A stretch of 40,340 nt of DNA from Nitrospiria bacterium. Its GTDB lineage: Bacteria > Nitrospirota > UBA9217. The DNA lies in NCBI GenBank assembly GCA_919902495.1, contig CAKKRC010000083.1:1-40340 (forward strand), written 5' to 3'. A model generated the notes under the pieces. The model worked only from the letters and a program-made list of their open reading frames with translations. It searched no databases and was not told the origin of the DNA. The translations under genes were made by a program, and so were the position numbers. Shown here in pieces: positions 8,229 to 18,457 of the stretch (position 1 is its first letter; every line of letters begins with the position of its first letter).

Positions 8229-9434
8229 ATGAAAGTACTCGATAGCAAGAATTTCTCGGTTCCCGGCTACAAGACCTGGGGCATTCATTGCGGGATCAAG
8301 AAGACCGACAAGAAGGACCTCGCCGTCATCGTTTCGGACCGTGAAGCGTCCATGGCGGGCGTTTTCACGAAGAACCGGGTGAAGGCCGCCTCGGTGGTGA
8401 TGGGCATGTCCAAGGTGAAGACCGGCAAGGGCCGGATCATTGTGGCGAACAGCGGCTGCGCGAACGCCTGCACCGGCAAACAGGGATTACTCGACGCCCG
8501 TGAGACAGCGGAGATCGCGGCGAAAGAGTTCGGCGCAAAACCTGAGGCCGTCTACGTAGCGTCCACCGGGGTCATCGGCGAGACGCTCCCGCTCCCCAGG
8601 ATCCGGACCGGCATCGCCACGGCCGCGGGGCTTCTCGCTCCGACGGGCTGGGGCCAGGCAGCCGAGGCCATCATGACCACGGACATCTTTCCCAAGATCG
8701 CCGTCGTACAGGAGGAGATCGGCGGGAAGACCATCACGCTGGCCGGCATTACCAAGGGCTCCGGCATGATCCATCCCAACATGGCCACCATGCTCTGCTT
8801 CATCGTGACCGACGCTCTCATCGCGCCGCCGATGCTCCGGAAAATGCTGACCGCGTCCGTTGAACGGTCGTTCAATATGATCACGGTGGACGGCGACACG
8901 AGCACCAACGACATGGTCCTGTTCATGGCCAATGGCGCCGCCGGCAACAAGCGGGTCGCGCCGGGCAGCAAGGACCTCAAGAAGCTCCAGGCCTGTCTCG
9001 ACGCGGTGACGCGCTCGCTTGCCCTGCAGATCGTAAAGGACGGCGAAGGCGCCACGAAGTTCGTCGAGATCACGGTGCGCGGAGCGAAAAATCCCGTGGA
9101 AGCGAGGCGTGCGGTCTCTGCCGTCGCAAAGTCCAGCCTGGTCAAGACCGCTCTCTTCGGCGAAGACGCGAACTGGGGAAGGATCATGGCCGTTCTGGGA
9201 AGCTGCGGCGTTGACATGGATGAGGTCCGCACGGATATTTCCTTCGGCAAGACGAATCTTGTCGAGAAGGGCGTCGTCCTGGGAAAACACGCGGAGAAAG
9301 AGGCCGCCGCCGCTCTCAAGCAGCGGGAGATCCACATTGCCATCGATCTCCATAAGGGGAAGGGTGAAGCGACGCTCTGGACCTGCGATCTTTCCACGGA
9401 ATATGTAAAGATAAACGCCGCCTACCGGAGCTGA
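8229..9434 (+). CDS. argJ: Glutamate N-acetyltransferase/amino-acid acetyltransferase
   Basis: A 401-residue ArgJ that transfers acetyl from acetylornithine to glutamate; the bifunctional type can also use acetyl-CoA. The self-cleavage site is visible: KGSGMIHPNMATML, where Ala186-Thr187 is the cleaved bond and Thr187 the nucleophile. Other family blocks are CANACTGKQG, ASTGVIGETLP, VDGDTSTNDM and ALFGEDANWGRI. The SD GCAGGAGT precedes ATG 8229. It pairs with argC for the cyclic acetyl pathway. Confidence 0.96.
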   Translation: MKVLDSKNFSVPGYKTWGIHCGIKKTDKKDLAVIVSDREASMAGVFTKNRVKAASVVMGMSKVKTGKGRIIVANSGCANACTGKQGLLDARETAEIAAKEFGAKPEAVYVASTGVIGETLPLPRIRTGIATAAGLLAPTGWGQAAEAIMTTDIFPKIAVVQEEIGGKTITLAGITKGSGMIHPNMATMLCFIVTDALIAPPMLRKMLTASVERSFNMITVDGDTSTNDMVLFMANGAAGNKRVAPGSKDLKKLQACLDAVTRSLALQIVKDGEGATKFVEITVRGAKNPVEARRAVSAVAKSSLVKTALFGEDANWGRIMAVLGSCGVDMDEVRTDISFGKTNLVEKGVVLGKHAEKEAAAALKQREIHIAIDLHKGKGEATLWTCDLSTEYVKINAAYRS

Positions 9435-9514
9435 TGAGGGATTTGAGGATCTCGACGGCAAGGCCATCCTCGCGGAAGTTCGCTGAATAATGAGAAAAAA
9501 CCCTTAAAAATCAC

Positions 9515-9543
9515 TTGACAAGAGGGGGTGGAGTTGCTAATTA
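9515..9543 (+). promoter_or_regulatory. sigma70-type promoter upstream of rpsU
   Basis: A perfect TTGACA is followed after 17 bases by TAATTA, with TATACT partly overlapping just downstream. It leaves a leader of about 105 AT-rich bases before the rpsU GTG. It probably drives rpsU-yqeY and perhaps more of the mutS2-dnaG-rpoD string. Confidence 0.65.
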
Positions 9544-9656
9544 TACTCTCTGATCTCCTCTACCGGCAGGTAAATGTATGTAGAATAGCATCTGCATGTG
9601 TAATTTTAACATAAATATTTCATATAGTTATATACAGAAGGGGGGTGTTGTAGACA

Positions 9657-9857
9657 GTGCCCAGCATACGGTTACGAGACAATGAGCCTTTTGAGGTAGC
9701 GCTTCGCAGGTTCAAGAAAAGCATCGAAAAGGAAGGCGTACTCTCCGAGGTGAAGAAGCGCGAGGCCTATGAAAAGCCGAGCGTGAAGAAGAAGAAGAAG
9801 GCTATCGCAGCGAGGAAGAAGGCGGCAAAGACGGCGCGCATGTTCCGGAATGGATAG
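9657..9857 (+). CDS. rpsU: 30S ribosomal protein S21
   Basis: A 66-residue S21 starting with GTG after a GGGGGGTG SD. The sequence begins (M)[26 protein letters not shown] and ends in a Lys/Arg-rich tail ([22 protein letters not shown]), as in S21. The rpsU-(yqeY)-dnaG-rpoD order is the ancient macromolecular synthesis operon; here mutS2 is inserted before dnaG. Confidence 0.95.
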   Translation: MPSIRLRDNEPFEVALRRFKKSIEKEGVLSEVKKREAYEKPSVKKKKKAIAARKKAAKTARMFRNG

Positions 9858-9909
9858 TTAGCATTCGGGACAGATTTTTTGCCGGAAAGGTTCAGCGAAA
9901 AGGACGGCA

Positions 9910-10353
9910 ATGGGAATACGGGAGCAGATCGACGCGGATATCAAGGCCGCCATGAAGTCCGGCGCCAAGGACAAGGTTTCAGCCCTCCGGATGCTGTCGG
10001 CCGCGCTCAAGAACAAGCAGATCGACAAGCGGGCGCCGCTCGTGGACAGCGAGGTTCTGGACACGGTGCGTTCTCTCATCAAGCAGCGGAAGGACTCCAT
10101 CGAGCAATTCGCCAAGGGCGGCCGGCAGGACCTGGTGGACAAGGAAACGGCCGAGGTCGCCGTCCTCGAAGTGTATCTTCCCCAGCAGCTTGGCCGTGAA
10201 GAGGTTGAGAAACTGGTCCGCGAGGCCATAGCCCAGACCAGCGCCCAGGGCGCCAAGGACATGGGTAAGGTCATGAAAGCGCTCGTTCCGCTTATCGCAG
10301 GCCGTGCAGACAACAAGCTGGTGAGCGAACTGGTCAAAAGTTCACTGGGCTAA
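9910..10353 (+). CDS. yqeY: GatB/YqeY domain protein
   Basis: A 147-residue YqeY-family protein related to the C-terminal tRNA-binding tail of GatB. Typical features are IREQIDADIKAAMKSGAKDKVSALRML, IKQRKDSIEQFAKGGRQDLVDKE and YLPQQLGREEVEKLV, with GAKDMGKVMKALVPLIAGRADNKLVSELVK. The exact role of the free-standing domain is not settled; it may affect charging of Asn/Gln tRNA. It lies between rpsU and mutS2 and ends in a strong terminator. Confidence 0.92.
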   Translation: MGIREQIDADIKAAMKSGAKDKVSALRMLSAALKNKQIDKRAPLVDSEVLDTVRSLIKQRKDSIEQFAKGGRQDLVDKETAEVAVLEVYLPQQLGREEVEKLVREAIAQTSAQGAKDMGKVMKALVPLIAGRADNKLVSELVKSSLG

Positions 10354-10395
10354 GCCCGGTGGCAGGTGCGTATGCTATAGCCAGAGATCATTAAA

Positions 10396-10432
10396 ACAGG
10401 GGGCCATCCGGATCGTGGCCCCCTGTTCTTGT
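10396..10432 (+). terminator. Intrinsic terminator after yqeY
   Basis: A perfect 11-bp stem (ACAGGGGGCCA with TGGCCCCCTGT), a 9-base loop and a T-rich tail TTCTTGTT. It separates rpsU-yqeY from mutS2. Confidence 0.85.
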
Positions 10433-10715
10433 TAGGAGCCTCGATCAGTGATGCATGCAGACTTGTGTCGGCTGGCGCTCCAGCCCGATCTTGAGACCTT
10501 GTCCACTCCCTACACCGACAGCTGGATCCTCCACAGCAGTCCCGAACACAACGTGAATATGGTCCTTGCTGGCAGCGATATCGAGACGCCGGAGCTTCTT
10601 CTCGCCGATCGCCTGAACGGGAAGCACGCGGTCGTCGACGCGGCCGGTGCTTGCCTCCAGGCTGTGGCCGGCCAACGGTCTTTATCCTTGTTTATTACGG
10701 CTTGTCCGGGTTAGG
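10433..10715. other. 283-base gap before mutS2 with ambiguous ORFs
   Basis: Both strands are open across most of this gap (plus 10448-10714, 88 codons; minus 10445-10675, 76 codons). I recognise neither product and neither has a convincing SD. It may be a decayed gene, a leader of mutS2, or chance open frames in GC-rich DNA. Confidence 0.3.
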
Positions 10716-13094
10716 ATGAACGAACACGCCTTCAAGGTCCTTGAGTATGACAAGGTCCGGGACATCGTAGCCGGTTATGCTGCCTCGGAGCCGGGCCGCG
10801 CAGAGGTCCTGGGGCTGCTGCCGGCCGCCGGAAATTCCGTGGTCAGCGAGCGCCTCGGCGAGACGCGGGAATTCCTGCACATCCTCAGCTCCGGCGAACA
10901 TCCGCCCCTGGACGGGATACGTGATATACGCCGGGAGGCCGGCAGGCTTGCCGTTCCCGGAGTGATGCTTCAGCCGGTGGAGCTTCTGAACATTGCCGTT
11001 ACCCTCGGCGCCGCGAGAAGGCTCAAGACGTTCTTTCAGCGGTTCGAAGGGACCGGCAATATAAAAATTGCTGCGCCGCTCTTGTGCGCCCGGGCGGCAA
11101 GGATCACACCGCTCAAACAGAGCGAAGATGCGGTCCATGCCGCCGTGGACGAGACCGGCGAGGTGAAGGATTCGGCAAGTCCGGCGCTCCGCAGGGTCAG
11201 GAAGCTGATAGCGCGGACGCGGGATGAGATCATGGACCGCATGTCCCGCATCCTCCGCGATTCCGGTGCGCAGAACATCGTACAGGACCAGGTGATCACG
11301 GTCCGCGACGACCGGTATGTGATGCCGCTCAAACCGAACTTCCGGCAGGGCATCAAGGGCGTGGTGCACGGTCATTCCGGCTCCCGCGCCACTGTTTTCG
11401 TGGAACCGCTCGAGGTCGTTGAACAGAACAACAGGCTTGCCGAGCTCCGCATGGAAGAACGCGAGGAAGTCGAGCGGGTTCTCCGGGAGCTCACCGGCCT
11501 CCTGGCCAGGGACGCCACCGCGATCGGGGCAAATCTTGACTCGGCGGCAGGCATCGACGCAATCGCCGCCCGCGCCCGGTTCGGGACCGAGTACCAGGGG
11601 ACCGTACCGGAGCTGTCCGCGGATCGCCGTCTGCGTCTCCGCGCCGCGAGGCACCCGCTCATCATCGCGAAGCAGCGGTCCGGCGCGGCGCATATCGCCG
11701 TACCGAACGACATCGATCTTTCTGATACCGGCAGGACGCTGATCATCAGCGGCCCGAACGCCGGAGGCAAGACCGTCATCCTCAAGACGATCGGCCTGCT
11801 GTGCCTTATGGCGCAGGCAGGCATTCCGGTTACCGCCGCCGAGGGAAGCGAGCTTCCGGTCTTCGGTGATCTGTTCGCCGACATCGGCGATGAACAGAGC
11901 CTGGAAATGGACCTGAGCACGTTCTCGTCCCATGTGCGCCAGATCGCAGGGATCCTCCGGGAAGCGAAGAGCGATTCCCTGGTGCTGCTGGACGAACTGG
12001 GCTCGGGGACGGACCCCGCCGAAGGGGGCGCCCTGGGTGCTGCGGTCCTGGCGAGCCTGCAGGAAAGCGGCTGTGTGAGCGTGATCACGACGCACCACAA
12101 TGTGCTCAAGCTGTTCGGCGCCCGGACGGAGGGCGCGGTCAATGGCGCGATGGAATTCGACCCCGTAACTCTTCAGCCGACGTACAGGTTCCTCCCGGGA
12201 AGGCCGGGCAGGAGCTATGGCCTGGACATGGCGTCGCGGCTTGGCGTTCCGGACAGCGTGGTGCGGGACGCGCGAGCCCGTCTCAGCAGGGACGAGGCAA
12301 GCCTTGACCGTCTCCTGGAGCAGGTCGAGGAGGACACCCGACGGCTCCGCTCGGAGCGGCAGCAGGCGGAGCAGGACGTGGCCACGGCGCAGCGGCTGAA
12401 GGCCGAGGCAGAGCAGCTCCACCGGACGGCGTCCGACGAAGCGCGGAGCGCGAAGGCAAAGGCAAAGCAGGAGGCACGCGACACCCTTGCCAGCCTCCGG
12501 CAGAAGTTGAAGGAGCTTTCCCGCGTCGTACCCATTGAACGAGTGCAGGTGGAACAGGAACGCAGGGAGGTCGACGCGCTTGCAAGGCAGCTTGAGCCGC
12601 TCGAAGAAGAACACGTGGGGCAGCCGATCTATCGCGGAACGATCAGTCCCGGCGATCGGGTGCGGATACCGAAGCTGAAACGAACGGGCACCGTGTTGTT
12701 TGCGCACCACGATGTGCTCGAGGTGGATGCGGACGGCCTGAAGCTCAGGATAGCATTGCGGGACGCGGTCCCGCTGGAACAGGAATCTGCCGCGAAGCAG
12801 GGCGGCAGGGCATCCGGCTGGAGCGCGGACATCGAGGAATGGGAAGGCCTGCCCGACCGCGTGAACCTGCTGGGCTTGCGGGTAGACGAGGCGCTGGCTG
12901 AGACAGAGCGGTTCCTGGACAGCGTGAGCGTGAAGGGAGTCCATCACGTGACCATCATCCACGGGCTCGGCACCGGAGCGCTCAAGGCCGCGGTGACCGG
13001 GCTCTTGAAGAGCCATCCGCTTGTCGCGTCGGTTCGTACCGGCGATCCGTCCGAAGGCGGGGCCGGAGTGACCGTGGCGGAGCTGAAGAAATAA
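10716..13094 (+). CDS. mutS2: MutS2 (Smr-domain MutS-family ATPase)
   Basis: A 792-residue MutS2, a MutS paralog without the mismatch-recognition domain. It acts on recombination intermediates or, in some bacteria, on stalled or collided ribosomes. The Walker A GPNAGGKT is at residues 346-353 and the Walker B region is LVLLDELGSGTDPAEGGALG. A long charged coiled-coil (about 520-620) follows, and a C-terminal Smr domain (about 710-792) with LLGLRVDEALAETERFLD and HGLGTGALKAAV. The ATG at 10716 follows TTAGG; upstream in-frame codons lack family similarity. Confidence 0.95.
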   Translation: MNEHAFKVLEYDKVRDIVAGYAASEPGRAEVLGLLPAAGNSVVSERLGETREFLHILSSGEHPPLDGIRDIRREAGRLAVPGVMLQPVELLNIAVTLGAARRLKTFFQRFEGTGNIKIAAPLLCARAARITPLKQSEDAVHAAVDETGEVKDSASPALRRVRKLIARTRDEIMDRMSRILRDSGAQNIVQDQVITVRDDRYVMPLKPNFRQGIKGVVHGHSGSRATVFVEPLEVVEQNNRLAELRMEEREEVERVLRELTGLLARDATAIGANLDSAAGIDAIAARARFGTEYQGTVPELSADRRLRLRAARHPLIIAKQRSGAAHIAVPNDIDLSDTGRTLIISGPNAGGKTVILKTIGLLCLMAQAGIPVTAAEGSELPVFGDLFADIGDEQSLEMDLSTFSSHVRQIAGILREAKSDSLVLLDELGSGTDPAEGGALGAAVLASLQESGCVSVITTHHNVLKLFGARTEGAVNGAMEFDPVTLQPTYRFLPGRPGRSYGLDMASRLGVPDSVVRDARARLSRDEASLDRLLEQVEEDTRRLRSERQQAEQDVATAQRLKAEAEQLHRTASDEARSAKAKAKQEARDTLASLRQKLKELSRVVPIERVQVEQERREVDALARQLEPLEEEHVGQPIYRGTISPGDRVRIPKLKRTGTVLFAHHDVLEVDADGLKLRIALRDAVPLEQESAAKQGGRASGWSADIEEWEGLPDRVNLLGLRVDEALAETERFLDSVSVKGVHHVTIIHGLGTGALKAAVTGLLKSHPLVASVRTGDPSEGGAGVTVAELKK

Positions 13095-13230
13095 GCACCA
13101 AATCACAAAGAACAAATATCAAATAATATCCAAGTTCCAAGCACCAATGACCTGGCTGGTCGGATTTTGATATTGTACTCTTGGTATTTGGGAGTTATTT
13201 GAAATTTGATGCTTGATCATTGGTGCTTGC
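13095..13230. repeat. Long imperfect palindrome between mutS2 and dnaG
   Basis: The left arm ends in CAAGCACCAATGA and the right arm in TCATTGGTGCTTG. Both arms also carry repeated words such as CAAATA and CCAAG and their complements. The right arm runs to within a few bases of the dnaG start. It is not similar in sequence to the other palindromes but has the same design. Confidence 0.75.
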
Positions 13231-13236
13231 GGTAAC

Positions 13237-15030
13237 GTGTACTCCGAAGATATCATACGGCGGGTGCGGGACAGCGTCGACATCTACGACCTGGTCTCGG
13301 GGTATGTCTCGCTCAAGAAGGCGGGCAAGAACTGGCTGGGGCTTTGCCCCTTTCACAGCGAGAAGACACCGTCGTTCAATGTGAACCCGGCCAAGCAGAT
13401 CTTTCACTGCTTCGGGTGCGGCGTCGGCGGCGACGCCTTCAAGTTCCTCGAGCTGCAGGAGGGGCTGAACTTTCCCGAGGCGGTGAAGCAGCTCGCCGGC
13501 CGCGCGGGCATCACGCTCCCCGAGAGCAGGCCCCGGGCGGACGAGAAGAAGAGCGACGACGAACGGAAAGCGCTTCTCAAGATCACTTCCGAGGCGGCGG
13601 ATTACTTCCGGCGGGAGCTCGAAGGCTCGGCAGGCAGCGCGGCGCGGGCATACCTCACAAAACGGGGCCTGACCGATGCGGTCATCAAGGACTTTGCCCT
13701 GGGATACGCCCGGCCGGAGTGGGACGGGCTCCTCAAGCATCTGCGGCAGCACGGCCATTCGCCGGCGCTGCTGGAAAAGGCCGGGCTCATCGTCAAGCGG
13801 AGCGAGGGTGAAGGTCACTACGACCGCTTCCGGGGCAGGATCATCTTTCCCATACGGGACATCAGCGGGCAGGTGATCGCCTTCGGCGGCAGGGTGATGG
13901 ACGACTCCCTGCCCAAGTACCTGAACTCGCCCGAGACGCCGCTCTACAGCAAGAGCAACGTGCTCTACTGCCTCGACCAGGCGAAGGAACCGGCGCGGAA
14001 GCAGGGATACTTCATCATCGTCGAGGGATATCTCGACGCGATCGCTTGCCACCAGCATGGCGCGAAGAACGCCGTGGCGACGCTCGGCACGGCGCTTACG
14101 GACGGGCACCTGCGGTTGATGCGGCGGTTCGCCCAGAAGCTCATGCTGATCTTTGATCCGGACCCGGCGGGTGTAAAGGCCACGCTGCGCGGCTTCGAGC
14201 TCTTTGCCGGGAGCAGCATGAAGGTGAACGTCGTATCGCTGCCCGACGGCGACGATCCGGACACTTTTCTGAAAAAGAAGGGTTACGATGCCTTCGCCAC
14301 CTGCCTCAAAGGCTCTGCAAAGTTCATGGACTTCGTGCTCAGCCAGGTGGTGAAGGACGGTGCGGCCGCATCCATTGACGAGAAGGTGGAGCGCGAGGCA
14401 GAGATGCTGGGATTCATCGCGAAGCTCCCCTCGGGCATCGAGCAGGACCACTATCTCAAGAAGACCGCCGAGGCATTGAACGTCGATGAAGCGACCCTGC
14501 GCCAGGACATGGCGAAGCGGCGCACCGCGCACGCCGGGCCGCGGGAGCGGACGGCGGCGGGAGCGACTGCTTCGAAGGGCCAGCGGCCGCGGGCCGAGGA
14601 GATGCTAGTCCACCTCATGCTGAGGGACGAGGACGTCGCCCGGAGTCTGGCGGAGCAGATCGCGCCCGAGGACTTCACGGACCCGCTGTATCGGCGTGTG
14701 GCAGAGCGCATCTTTTCAACGTTGAAGAGCGGCAAGGGGATCGACCTTCGAGAAATTTCCATCGAGGGGGACGATGAACTGAACCGGCTCTTCTCGCACT
14801 ATAGTGTCCTGGAGATAGAGAACAACGACCAGGAGAGCAGCAATGATCAGAAGATGAATCTTGAAAAGACCTGTGCGGACTGCGTGGAGCGGATCAAACA
14901 GCAGGGCTCGGTAAAGAAGATGAAGTCGCTGCTGACGGCGATCCATGATGCGGAGTCCCGGGGCGACCGGGAACAGCTGAGGTCGCTTCAGGAGCAGATC
15001 GTACAGATCCGGCGGCGAGAGACGCAGTGA
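13237..15030 (+). CDS. dnaG: DNA primase
   Basis: A 597-residue DnaG that makes RNA primers for replication. The N-terminal CHC2 zinc finger has Cys37, His40, Cys58 and Cys61 (LCPFH...FHCFGCG). The Toprim catalytic core has FGGRVMDD, the glutamate near residue 263 in [10 protein letters not shown], and [10 protein letters not shown] DnaB-binding C-terminal helical region follows. I chose GTG 13237 ([12 protein letters not shown]), which matches usual DnaG starts; an in-frame TTG at 13213 lies inside the palindrome. The SD is weak. Confidence 0.95.
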   Translation: MYSEDIIRRVRDSVDIYDLVSGYVSLKKAGKNWLGLCPFHSEKTPSFNVNPAKQIFHCFGCGVGGDAFKFLELQEGLNFPEAVKQLAGRAGITLPESRPRADEKKSDDERKALLKITSEAADYFRRELEGSAGSAARAYLTKRGLTDAVIKDFALGYARPEWDGLLKHLRQHGHSPALLEKAGLIVKRSEGEGHYDRFRGRIIFPIRDISGQVIAFGGRVMDDSLPKYLNSPETPLYSKSNVLYCLDQAKEPARKQGYFIIVEGYLDAIACHQHGAKNAVATLGTALTDGHLRLMRRFAQKLMLIFDPDPAGVKATLRGFELFAGSSMKVNVVSLPDGDDPDTFLKKKGYDAFATCLKGSAKFMDFVLSQVVKDGAAASIDEKVEREAEMLGFIAKLPSGIEQDHYLKKTAEALNVDEATLRQDMAKRRTAHAGPRERTAAGATASKGQRPRAEEMLVHLMLRDEDVARSLAEQIAPEDFTDPLYRRVAERIFSTLKSGKGIDLREISIEGDDELNRLFSHYSVLEIENNDQESSNDQKMNLEKTCADCVERIKQQGSVKKMKSLLTAIHDAESRGDREQLRSLQEQIVQIRRRETQ

Positions 15031-15073
15031 CCGCGGTCACGCGAGCAGATATCGGGGGAAGGAAGAATCAGGT

Positions 15074-16897
15074 ATGCCAAAAAAGGAACTGAAGGACATG
15101 GCAAAACGGGGCAAGACCGGCGATGCCAAGAAGCCGTCATCGGCGAAACAGCAGGGTTACCTGCCGTTCGAGGACGGCGCCGAGCCCATCGCGGCCGAAG
15201 AGGTCTCGACGGAGCAGCTTGACAGCATTATCTCGCTGTTCGGCGACGAAGACTCCGATATCGAGCTCGGTTCGCCGCGTTCGGACGGGAAGGCCCGTCC
15301 CGGCGGCGATGAAGATGCCGAGGAGGCCATCGAGACCGAGGAAGCAGGCCTCGAAGAGGCCGCCGAGGAAGAGGCCGAGGAAGAGGATGTCGATGTCGGG
15401 CTCGGCAAGACCGACGATCCCGTCAGGCTCTACCTCAAGGAAATGGGAACCGTGCCGCTGCTGTCCAAGGAGGGCGAGGTAGCCATTGCCAAGCGGATCG
15501 AGGAGAGCAAACGGGAAGCGGCCCAGATCATCTACAGCATTCCCTTCTCGATGCAGGATGTCCGCGATCTCGGTGAACGGCTGCGCAAGGGCAAGGTCAG
15601 CATCCACGAGGTGGTGCATTCCGGAGATGACGATTTCGAGGACATGCAGGCGCAGAACGAGGAAGAGCTCCAGGCCCGGGTGCTCAAGCTGATCAACGAG
15701 ATAGACAAGCACAGCAAGAACATGAACGCGCTTCACAAGAGCGCCGGCAGCACACGTCTCACCGAGGCGAAGAAAAAAGCCCTCCGGGACAAAATGCTGA
15801 CAACACGGAACGCCCTCTTCGACAAGCTCGAGGCGCTCAACATCCATTGCCGCCAGACGGACCGCGTGGTCCTGAAGGTGCATGAGATGGTGACGGAGAT
15901 CAACCATTGTGAACGGGAGGTTCACGCGTTCGAGCGAAAAACGGGGAAGAGCATCGCTGAGCTCAGGGAGCTTTTCAAGAAGGTGCGCTTGGGAGGCCGG
16001 GACCTTACCAATGCGGCGCGGAAGGCCGGCATCAAGCCCGAAGCGCTCCTCGACATGGAAAAGGCCTACCGGAACGCCGGCAAGCGCGTTAAAAAAGTGG
16101 AGCAGGACTGCGGTGTTCCCGCTGATAGCCTGAAGAAGGCCCTTCGCGCGTATGAACGTGCCGAGGAACGGGCGAAGCTCGCCAAGAGCGAACTGGTCGA
16201 GGCGAACCTCCGCCTGGTGGTCTCCATCGCCAAGAAATACACGAACCGCGGGCTCCAGTTCCTCGACCTCATCCAGGAAGGGAACATTGGCCTCATGAAG
16301 GCCGTGGACAAGTTCGAATGGCAGCGGGGGTACAAGTTCAGCACCTATGCCACCTGGTGGATCCGCCAGGCGATCACCCGGGCTATCGCCGACCAGGCGC
16401 GCACGATCCGCATCCCGGTCCATATGATCGAGACCATGAACAAACTTATCCGCACGTCCCGCGCCCTGGTACAGGACCTGGGAAGGGAGCCTACGACCGA
16501 GGAGATCGCATCCACCATGAAACTGCCGGTGGAGAAGGTCCGCAAGATCATGAAGATCGCCAAGGAGCCCATTTCACTCGAAACGCCCATCGGCGAGGAA
16601 GAGGACAGCCATCTGGGCGATTTCATCGAGGACAAGAAGATCGCCTCACCCCTTGAGTTCGCCATCAGGAACAACCTGCACCTGCAGGTCCGCAAGGTAC
16701 TGAACACGCTGACCGACCGCGAGGAGAAGGTGCTCCGCTGGCGGTTCGGCATCGGCGAGCACACGGACCACACGCTTGAGGAAGTGGGCCAGGAGTTCGA
16801 TGTGACCCGCGAGCGCATACGCCAGATCGAGGCCAAGGCGCTCCGGAAGCTTCGCCATCCGAGCAGAAGCAAGCAGCTCAAGAGCTTTGTGGAGTAA
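15074..16897 (+). CDS. rpoD: RNA polymerase primary sigma factor (sigma70)
   Basis: A 607-residue housekeeping sigma factor. After a short basic start come a Glu/Asp-rich stretch (residues about 75-115), region 1.2 [21 protein letters not shown], a long non-conserved insertion, and region 2 [43 protein letters not shown] with [19 protein letters not shown]. Regions 3 and 4 follow, ending in the [23 protein letters not shown]. The perfect -35/-10 elements elsewhere in the window fit this factor. It directly follows dnaG, the classic order. Confidence 0.97.
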   Translation: MPKKELKDMAKRGKTGDAKKPSSAKQQGYLPFEDGAEPIAAEEVSTEQLDSIISLFGDEDSDIELGSPRSDGKARPGGDEDAEEAIETEEAGLEEAAEEEAEEEDVDVGLGKTDDPVRLYLKEMGTVPLLSKEGEVAIAKRIEESKREAAQIIYSIPFSMQDVRDLGERLRKGKVSIHEVVHSGDDDFEDMQAQNEEELQARVLKLINEIDKHSKNMNALHKSAGSTRLTEAKKKALRDKMLTTRNALFDKLEALNIHCRQTDRVVLKVHEMVTEINHCEREVHAFERKTGKSIAELRELFKKVRLGGRDLTNAARKAGIKPEALLDMEKAYRNAGKRVKKVEQDCGVPADSLKKALRAYERAEERAKLAKSELVEANLRLVVSIAKKYTNRGLQFLDLIQEGNIGLMKAVDKFEWQRGYKFSTYATWWIRQAITRAIADQARTIRIPVHMIETMNKLIRTSRALVQDLGREPTTEEIASTMKLPVEKVRKIMKIAKEPISLETPIGEEEDSHLGDFIEDKKIASPLEFAIRNNLHLQVRKVLNTLTDREEKVLRWRFGIGEHTDHTLEEVGQEFDVTRERIRQIEAKALRKLRHPSRSKQLKSFVE

Positions 16898-17009
16898 GAT
16901 TCCTGGCGGATGGCTTGACTTTTCTGCCGCGGTGTGTCAATATACCGTTCCCTCGATCGACGTTCGGTCAATGGACGGCGAAGGGGAGGTTTCGACAGGC
17001 TTCACAGCA

Positions 17010-17085
17010 GGGCCCATAGCTCAGCTGGTAGAGCTACCGGCTCATAACCGGTTGGTCCCAGGTTCGAGTCCTGGTGGGCCCACCA
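17010..17085 (+). tRNA. tRNA with CAT anticodon (Met, or Ile2)
   Basis: A complete 76-base cloverleaf including CCA: acceptor GGGCCCA/TGGGCCC, D-arm AGCTCAGCTGGTAGAGCT, anticodon arm ACCGG-CTCATAA-CCGGT and T-arm CCAGG-TTCGAGT-CCTGG. The anticodon is CAT. The overall sequence looks like elongator tRNA-Met, but a lysidine-modified tRNA-Ile2 cannot be excluded by eye. The initiator type is unlikely because position 1 pairs normally. Confidence 0.93.
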
Positions 17086-17151
17086 TCCTTTTCGATGCGG
17101 AGTACGGAATGCGGAATTACGGATATACAGGGAATGAAAATAGGATTTGAC

Positions 17152-17181
17152 AAAAGTGCGCCTTCAGGCGCACTTTTTTTT
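17152..17181 (+). terminator. Intrinsic terminator after the tRNA, just before the zinc-ribbon gene
   Basis: An 11-bp stem AAAAGTGCGCC/GGCGCACTTTT with a 4-base TTCA loop runs into a T-run of eight. The SD (GGAG) of the next gene follows immediately. The region before it (17093-17125) carries GCGGA-type words. Confidence 0.88.
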
Positions 17182-17191
17182 GGAGACGACC

Positions 17192-17917
17192 ATGGAAGAA
17201 CGACTGAACCTGCTGATCCAGCTTCAAGAGATCGACGGCGCGATCCGCGCCCGCCAGGAGGAGAAGCGGAAGCTTCCCGAGCTGCTCGCAGCGCTGGAAC
17301 GGAAGAGCGAGGCGAACAAGGCCGAACTCGATAGCGTCCGCGAGGCCCTGGAAACGGCCCAGAAGAGCAAGCGCGACCGCGATCGCGACCTCGAAGAGGG
17401 AGCGCAGAAGGTCGAGAAGCTGAAGTCGCGGACGCCGGACATCAAGACGAACAAGGAATACACTGCCCTGCTGAAAGAGATCGAGACCGTGGAGCAGGAG
17501 AACAAGACGATCGAGGACGATATCCTCAAGCTGATGGAAAAGATCGACGCGGCGGCTGCCGAGATCAAGGCCGCCGAAGCGCGTTCCGCGCAGGAAGCGG
17601 CCGAGATCGATGCTGAGCGGAAACAGTTCGAGGAGAGCATGGCGAAGCTTGAGAGCGAGCTGGCCGCCGATGGCCGCGCGCGGGATGAGATCGCCTCGCG
17701 CATCGATGCGGCCCTGCTTGCCAAGTACCATAAGCGGTTGGTTCAGCAAGGCGGGCGTGTCGTCGTCGAGGCCCGGGGCGAGTCCTGTTCCGGATGCTTC
17801 ATGAGCATACCGCCGCAGATATTTGTGAACGTTAAAAAGAACACCGAGATCATCACCTGCCCGAATTGCCAGCGCATCCTGTTTTTTAAAGAAGCGATCG
17901 CACCGAAAACTCCATAG
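17192..17917 (+). CDS. C4-type zinc-ribbon coiled-coil protein (CT398-like)
   Basis: A 241-residue protein. Residues 1-180 form a long heptad-rich coiled coil (many E/K/A repeats, LLIQLQEIDGAIRARQEEKRK). The C-terminus has a four-Cys zinc ribbon: CSGC near 201 and CPNC near 228 (ARGESCSGCFMSIPPQ...IITCPNCQRILFF). This matches the CT398/YbbB-like zinc ribbon family, common upstream of rnhA and rnpB in this kind of bacterium; its function is poorly known and is perhaps linked to flagella or secretion, or to nucleic acids. Start ATG 17192 with GGAG 7 bases before it. Confidence 0.88.
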   Translation: MEERLNLLIQLQEIDGAIRARQEEKRKLPELLAALERKSEANKAELDSVREALETAQKSKRDRDRDLEEGAQKVEKLKSRTPDIKTNKEYTALLKEIETVEQENKTIEDDILKLMEKIDAAAAEIKAAEARSAQEAAEIDAERKQFEESMAKLESELAADGRARDEIASRIDAALLAKYHKRLVQQGGRVVVEARGESCSGCFMSIPPQIFVNVKKNTEIITCPNCQRILFFKEAIAPKTP

Positions 17918-18052
17918 CACGAATCCAGGAGCGGGCGATCAGAACACATAGTGATCCCTTGAGGATCGTAGATCCCCTGTCCCGCCAGGGCGGGACTGCG
18001 GGGAGCTTCACTGTCATGAACGGTGTGTCGTGATCGTAAAAAAGGACATCTT

Positions 18053-18457
18053 GTGGAACTGACCATCTACACCGACGGCGCATCAAGGAACAATCCCGGG
18101 GAATCCGGCGCCGGCGTCTATATCCTGCAGGACGGGGAGCCGTTCGAGCAGATCGCACGGTACCTGGGGACGACGACCAATAACGTTGCCGAGTACACCG
18201 CCGCCATCATCGGCCTTGAGCACGCGGTGAAGGCGGGCGCCCGGCGCGTCAGCCTCTTTGCGGACTCCGAGCTCATGGTGAAGCAGATCAACGGCCAGTA
18301 CAAGGTGAAGAGCGAAGGCCTGAAACCCCTGCACGCAAAGGCACGGGAGCTCATTGCCAGGATCGGCAGCGTTGCGGTACAATACATCCCGAGGGAACAG
18401 AACAAGGAAGCGGACGCACTGGCGAACAAGGCGATAGACGAAAGAATTGTAAAATGA
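18053..18457 (+). CDS. rnhA: Ribonuclease HI
   Basis: A 134-residue RNase H-fold protein that cuts RNA in RNA-DNA hybrids. The acidic active-site residues are visible: Asp in LTIYTDGASRNNPGESG, Glu in NVAEYTAAIIGLEHA, Asp in LFADSELMVKQINGQYKV, and Asp in REQNKEADALANKA. I chose GTG 18053 because AAAGGA lies 6 bases before it; a GTG further upstream would add 10 non-conserved residues. It is the short bacterial type without an N-terminal hybrid-binding domain. Confidence 0.92.
   Translation: MELTIYTDGASRNNPGESGAGVYILQDGEPFEQIARYLGTTTNNVAEYTAAIIGLEHAVKAGARRVSLFADSELMVKQINGQYKVKSEGLKPLHAKARELIARIGSVAVQYIPREQNKEADALANKAIDERIVK

Noticed and set aside
10695-13115. 806-codon minus-strand ORF opposite mutS2
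   Set aside because: Typical GC-rich antisense shadow: it mirrors mutS2 codons, has no family similarity and the MutS2 motifs are on the plus strand.
13095-13230. CRISPR-like or satellite array
   Set aside because: Words repeat but in opposite orientation, with no regular spacer length and no cas genes in the window; it is an inverted repeat, not an array.
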